The notes under the pieces are model-generated. The model worked only from the letters and a program-made list of their open reading frames with translations, was not told where the DNA came from and did no database searches. A program made the position numbers and the translations under genes. From positions 744,001 through 808,000 of the forward strand of contig NZ_AP018664.1 in NCBI RefSeq assembly GCF_003967075.1: a stretch of DNA of 64,000 nt, in the 5' to 3' direction. This document shows, in pieces, positions 60,819 to 64,000 of this stretch; position 1 is the first letter of the stretch; the number at the start of each line of letters is the position of its first letter. The DNA comes from Sphingobium amiense (lineage in GTDB: Bacteria > Pseudomonadota > Alphaproteobacteria > Sphingomonadales > Sphingomonadaceae).

Positions 60819-61021
60819 AACCCTCCCCCCGGACCCCCCACCCGGCGGTTGACCCGGTGGGTCCACAGGAACCTCCCACGGCCGCCACCGCCAGCGCTTG
60901 GGGAGGCGCGCGGCGTCGGCCGTGGGTCCCTCCTATGGACTACCGGGACAACCGCCCGACATCACCAAAGGGGGTCCCTCTTCGACGCCGATATGGGGTC
61001 CCGGTTCGACGCCTATTTACA

Positions 61022-61030
61022 GCGCAAACT
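61022..61030. repeat. Target-site repeat, right copy
   Basis: GCGCAAACT directly follows the CA end of the IS21 element and matches the left copy. The codon frame of the ParB gene continues from here without a break. Confidence 0.85.
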
Positions 61031-61216
61031 GCCGAGCAGCTTCTCGCCGGGACCGGCTGGCTTCCCGCCGTGCTGCGGACGCCCCAGTTGGAGGCCGAGC
61101 AGACCGCGCCGGTCGAGGCTGTGGATACCGGGACGTTGGAGCAGCCGTCCGAAGCGGAGGCCCCCGATGCCGAAGCGCAGGACGGTCATGCGTCCTATGC
61201 CGTGGCCGCCGAGTAG
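61031..61216 (+). pseudogene. parB: ParB-family protein, 3' part (split by IS21)
   Basis: Sixty-one codons plus stop that complete the interrupted ParB gene (AEQLLAGTGWLPAVLRT, then an acidic tail ending in HASYAVAAE). Joining base 58449 to base 61031 gives one 692-aa frame with no mismatch in phase: KKPDMAQT then AEQLLAGTG. The fragment has no start of its own and is probably not translated. A strong terminator follows. Confidence 0.85.
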
Positions 61217-61275
61217 TGGCACCGGGCGGGGCCGCGCGAGCGGTCCCGGCCTTCCATTTCGACCGGCGAAAAATC

Positions 61276-61310
61276 GCGGCCGCGCCCGTTGGGGCGCGGC
61301 CGCTACTTTT
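61276..61310. terminator. Strong bidirectional terminator after parB
   Basis: A 12-bp perfect GC stem (GCGGCCGCGCCC at 61276-61287 with 61292-61303), GTTG loop, then TACTTTTAT on the plus side. On the other strand an ATTTTTCGC tract follows the stem, so it can also end transcription of the minus-strand 674-aa gene. Confidence 0.8.
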
Positions 61311-61333
61311 ATGGACGTCGGATCGAAGTGAAC

Positions 61334-63358
61334 TCAGTCTTCCGTCAGTTCCTCATCCGTATCGGCGTAAGGATCGACATCTTCCTGTTCGTCTTCGTCA
61401 ATGTCACCATTGGCCGGGGCGGTGCGCTTGGTTCCATAAGCCTTCCGGAACGTCCGAGCCCAGACGACCATTTCCTCATCCAGCCTACTCACCAATTCAC
61501 GCCAGGAATCAGTCAGTCTTGGCTCGACTCCCTGCGAGTCAACGAGGGGCTGGCCATCATCACCTTCGACGGCGGTCAAGCCTGCGAAGGCATGATCCAC
61601 CTCCAGCAGTGCCGCACCAAGTGCGCCCAGAGCGTTGTGATACCGATCCATCGGCGTATCGCCGGCCCGCGCTGCCTTCGCCTTTCCGGGCGGGGGAAAC
61701 TCATGGCGCAGATAAATATCGCTCACCACCTGATCCGCTGAGTCATCGGCCAGACGCTTGACCTGACCCTGTTCGTCAACGGCGCGAAGAAGCGGACCAT
61801 CATCGAAGTCGCGCAACGCCTGGCCGAGCTGATGAACGCCGTGAAGCGACCGACGCATGGTGTCGAGAATCTCCCCTGGCGTGCGACGATCGGGCTGGGC
61901 ATTGCCCGAGGAGCCGCGATCGGCGTTGAGCCGTCCCGTCACCACCAACGGATAAGATGCCCGGATTGCCAGCTCCATCGAAGCAGGACCGGGTTCGTCG
62001 GTTGAGCCCTTGCCGATCGCTTCCCGGACCTCGTCAAGCGCAGCTTCGACGAGCTGATCGGTCGTGCGGCCCGTCGCCACCCAGTCCGAGCGATGCACGG
62101 CCTTGCCGAACGCATGCCTCAGATAGCGACGGATCTGATCGATCTTGGCCGGATCATCCGCCACCGCCCGCAGAATCAGGGCCGTGGCAAGCTCATTCAT
62201 CAACTTCGACGTGATCCGCTTGCGCGTTGACTGGCTGGTTACGGCAACCCGGATCGCCTCTTCGACGCCATCGTCCGGGCTGGTGAACAGCCGAACGATC
62301 TGTGCTGCCCGCTGGACCGGATCGACGGGCAGATGGGCAGCCTTAGCCTCGGCACGCGTGCAGGCGCCAGCATAGTAGTCGCGCTGCGTACCCGTGATGA
62401 GATCGCGGCGATACAGTTCGTCCAGAACCTCGTCCGCCAGCGATTCGTTCTCCGGGCCTTCGCCCCAGGGCTTGGGGGGATCGACGTGACGCAGCGCGAC
62501 AAAGGACTTCACGGCGGTAGGAAAGCCGGTCGTTCCCGACGCATGCGGCCGGAAGCCGACGAGGATGAGCGCAGGGATACGCTCGCAGCGCAGCGCGACA
62601 ACCGTCTGCTTATCCCGCTCGCCGCGCTCGAAAGCGTCGTTCAGCCGCCGGATATGCGCGCGGAACTTGGCATCCTGATCGTCATAGGGAACATCGGCTG
62701 AGCGAATGCCCAGCAGATTATGGACCGCAGTATCGCGGGACGAACCCTCGACCGTGGTCAGGGTCGTCACCGGCTCGGAGCCGTCGCCATGCTGGTAGGT
62801 GGTGGCGACGAGCCACACCGCTTCCATCACCCCCTGAGACTCGATGGACGTGCGCCAATCGTTTTCGGCCAGCACGAACCGCGCTGCCTGCTGGGAGGCC
62901 CAGGCCAAGTGATGGCTGTTCTCAATGTCCACCGCCAGTTCGGCCGACTGCGGACGATCGGGATCGAGCGGCCGGGGCTCCGGCACCGGACGAAACTTGG
63001 AATCCTCGCCTCCGGTCCCTGGCTCAACGGCAAAGGGGTGACGCCGTGACGGCAAGGTGCGCGGATTGCGCGGATCGGGCATGGTCCGCCGCGCCCAGAC
63101 GCTGGTCCTGATCCCGAGCAGGGTGCCGCCGGGCACCGGGATGCGCTCGACGTCAGGGTCGTCGGCCGCGCCAATCGACGCGCGAACGTCGGACGGATCG
63201 ACGACGGCGTTGGCGATGGCTGATGCCGAGGCTTCGGAGAGCTTGAAAGCGTCCTTAAGCCGCTCGGCCAAGGTCTGGCGAGCCTTTGCGTGCGCATATT
63301 CGGGCAGGCGCTCGACCGGACGCGGAAGGATGTGGGTGTCGTGATTATTCTCAGTCAT
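61334..63358 (-). CDS. Island protein of unknown function
   Basis: A 674-aa soluble protein, not recognised. It has no signal peptide or membrane helix. The middle contains LDELYRRDLITGTQRDYYAG, then helical ARFV- and ALDEVREAIG-type segments; the C-terminus is very acidic (DEDEQEDVDPYADTDEELTED within the last 30 residues). GGAGAT precedes the ATG at 63358. Genes next to ParB-like proteins in such elements often act in partition or transfer, but no motif supports either here. Confidence 0.7.
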   Translation of the reverse strand: MTENNHDTHILPRPVERLPEYAHAKARQTLAERLKDAFKLSEASASAIANAVVDPSDVRASIGAADDPDVERIPVPGGTLLGIRTSVWARRTMPDPRNPRTLPSRRHPFAVEPGTGGEDSKFRPVPEPRPLDPDRPQSAELAVDIENSHHLAWASQQAARFVLAENDWRTSIESQGVMEAVWLVATTYQHGDGSEPVTTLTTVEGSSRDTAVHNLLGIRSADVPYDDQDAKFRAHIRRLNDAFERGERDKQTVVALRCERIPALILVGFRPHASGTTGFPTAVKSFVALRHVDPPKPWGEGPENESLADEVLDELYRRDLITGTQRDYYAGACTRAEAKAAHLPVDPVQRAAQIVRLFTSPDDGVEEAIRVAVTSQSTRKRITSKLMNELATALILRAVADDPAKIDQIRRYLRHAFGKAVHRSDWVATGRTTDQLVEAALDEVREAIGKGSTDEPGPASMELAIRASYPLVVTGRLNADRGSSGNAQPDRRTPGEILDTMRRSLHGVHQLGQALRDFDDGPLLRAVDEQGQVKRLADDSADQVVSDIYLRHEFPPPGKAKAARAGDTPMDRYHNALGALGAALLEVDHAFAGLTAVEGDDGQPLVDSQGVEPRLTDSWRELVSRLDEEMVVWARTFRKAYGTKRTAPANGDIDEDEQEDVDPYADTDEELTED

Positions 63359-63404
63359 GGTGAAATCTCCCCGGCGAGCCCGCACAGCGGTGCATCGCCG
63401 ATAT

Positions 63405-63442
63405 GAAAAATGAAAAGCCGGGGCCGCACGCGGCGGCCCCGG
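63405..63442 (-). terminator. Terminator after the HicA-like gene
   Basis: A 9-bp GC stem (CCGGGGCCG at 63418-63426 with 63434-63442) is followed on the minus strand by CTTTTCATTTTTCAT. It lies 9 bases past the stop of the HicA-like gene and 46 bases before the start of the 674-aa gene, so it may separate or attenuate the two. Confidence 0.7.
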
Positions 63443-63451
63443 AGCCGGCCG

Positions 63452-63643
63452 TTAGTGGACGGTCGCCGTGCGCATCTTCCGACGCAGCATGGCGTGCAGG
63501 TTCTTCAGCCCGCGATGATCGGACGGCGTATCCGGCGCGAAAACCGGGCCGTCCATTTCGGGATGGTCGAACCGCCAATGACCGCCACGGGTCTTGGTGG
63601 CCGTGAAGCCCTGGCGCTCAAGATCGCGCCGGACTTCCTTCAT
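63452..63643 (-). CDS. HicA-like mRNA interferase
   Basis: A 63-aa basic protein with the HicA/YcfA pattern: MKEVRRDLERQGFTATKTRG, then GHWRFDHPE with the likely catalytic His, and DHRGLKNLHAMLRR at the C-terminus. HicA toxins bind double-stranded RNA and cleave mRNA. No HicB antitoxin is visible within the following 350 bases, so it is an orphan or a repurposed copy. The ATG at 63643 begins the family sequence. Confidence 0.6.
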   Translation of the reverse strand: MKEVRRDLERQGFTATKTRGGHWRFDHPEMDGPVFAPDTPSDHRGLKNLHAMLRRKMRTATVH

Positions 63644-63665
63644 CTGACTGCTTGCAGACAAGGTA

Positions 63666-63758
63666 CTACTCCTCAGCAGGCGGCCGACGGCACGCAGCCT
63701 CGATCGACCGCAACACATGGTTGACGGAACCGAGGTGCCAAGGAGAGAAATGCTCCAT
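63666..63758 (-). CDS. Possible 30-aa peptide upstream of the HicA-like gene
   Basis: A short frame (MEHFSPWHLGSVNHVL and a Pro/Glu-rich end) with AGGAGGAGG placed just before its ATG. It ends 22 bases before the HicA-like start. The strong Shine-Dalgarno supports translation, perhaps as a leader peptide. No relatives are known to me. Confidence 0.35.
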   Translation of the reverse strand: MEHFSPWHLGSVNHVLRSIEAACRRPPAEE

Positions 63759-63780
63759 TGCGCATCCTCCTCCTGCTTAC

Positions 63781-64000
63781 TGGCAAATTCCAGCGTCACC
63801 GAAGGCGGCAGCAGAGCTTGAGAACAGTTCCAAGACGTATGAGACAACCGGGCTAACCGATTGGTCCCACGTGGCCGCCCTTCGCCGAATCGACGAAGGT
63901 GAACAGCTCGCATATCTGCGTCGCGGTACGTTCCCCATGATCCGGGCCGAGGCAATTGTCAAGCCAGCGTCACGGCATCGGGTAAGTCGGTCGATCAAGA
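63781..64000 (+). other. Edge region, no certain gene
   Basis: From 63781 to the window end one plus-strand frame stays open and has protein-like composition (LTDWSHVAALRRIDEGEQLA then YLRRGTFP), but no start codon with a ribosome site could be found, and the opposite strand is open too. It may be part of a gene continuing past the edge. No motif was recognised. Confidence 0.3.

Larger units (their letters stand above)
58450..61021 (+). mobile_element. IS21-family insertion sequence
   Basis: A 2572-bp element with termini TG...CA, istA and istB in overlapping frames, and direct repeats of GCGCAAACT on both sides. Each end carries two related terminal repeats: on the left TGTGGATCGGCGT with GGACCCC and a second ATCGGCGTC with AGGGACCCCC (58484-58511); on the right, read inward, TGTAAATAGGCGTCG with GGGACCCC and ATCGGCGTCGAAGAGGGACC. 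This tandem end structure is typical of the family. It splits a ParB-like gene, and removing it with one copy of the repeat restores the frame. Confidence 0.93.

Noticed and set aside
63777..63998. A 73-codon minus-strand frame at the right edge
   Set aside because: Its Arg/Ser-rich composition looks like a shadow, and the plus-strand frame over the same bases is more protein-like; neither is certain.

Overview
The window looks like chromosomal DNA of a GC-rich alphaproteobacterium, most likely a member of the Sphingomonadales (Sphingobium/Sphingomonas type). The evidence is the gene families present (HD-GYP with DUF3391, MFS_3 carriers, a TonB receptor paired with a dipeptidase, MprF next to a VirJ-like protein, bacteriophytochrome and LOV histidine kinases) and the uniform use of GC-ending codons. 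This is inference from content; no rRNA is present.

Region 1 (1-47.4 kb) is ordinary chromosome. It holds a beta-oxidation pair (FadJ-like and thiolase) behind a palindromic LiuR-like operator, an MFS exporter, a MobA-like nucleotidyltransferase, folE with a PTR1/FolM-like pteridine reductase, and a TonB receptor with a translationally coupled dipeptidase. A photosensory operon follows: bacteriophytochrome kinase, LOV hybrid kinase, a heme-oxygenase-like diiron protein and a single-domain response regulator. It is preceded by a consensus FNR/Anr box, and two Crp/Fnr genes lie downstream. Next come an mprF - DUF2147 - VirJ membrane-lipid operon, a divergent PDZ/two-component set, the complete kdpFABC-DE potassium operon with an extra tiny membrane peptide, tRNA-Lys, folK, rplY, pth, an HD-GYP phosphodiesterase, pgm, two tandem TraB/GumN proteins, glyQS (glyS carries an in-frame palindromic repeat) and ppdK.

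Region 2 (47.4 kb to the end) is an integrated mobile island. A large serine recombinase lies against tRNA-Arg(ACG), and its last 14 codons plus stop are antisense to the 3' part of the tRNA. Inside the island are a PrlF-YhaV toxin-antitoxin pair, a complete four-gene Qat anti-phage system (ATPase, QatB, QueC-like QatC, TatD-like QatD), an unknown membrane protein, a ~340-nt leader full of inverted repeats, and a large ParB-family gene broken by an IS21-family element (istA-istB). The break leaves a 9-bp target repeat and the reading frame can be restored exactly. A 674-aa protein of unknown function and an orphan HicA-like gene follow. The island runs off the right edge, so its other end and any conjugation genes are not visible.

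The Qat system is a known defence family rather than a new one. The least explained structures are the folded leader upstream of the interrupted ParB gene, and the operon that puts an oxygen-type regulator site in front of red-light and blue-light kinases with a heme-oxygenase-fold enzyme.
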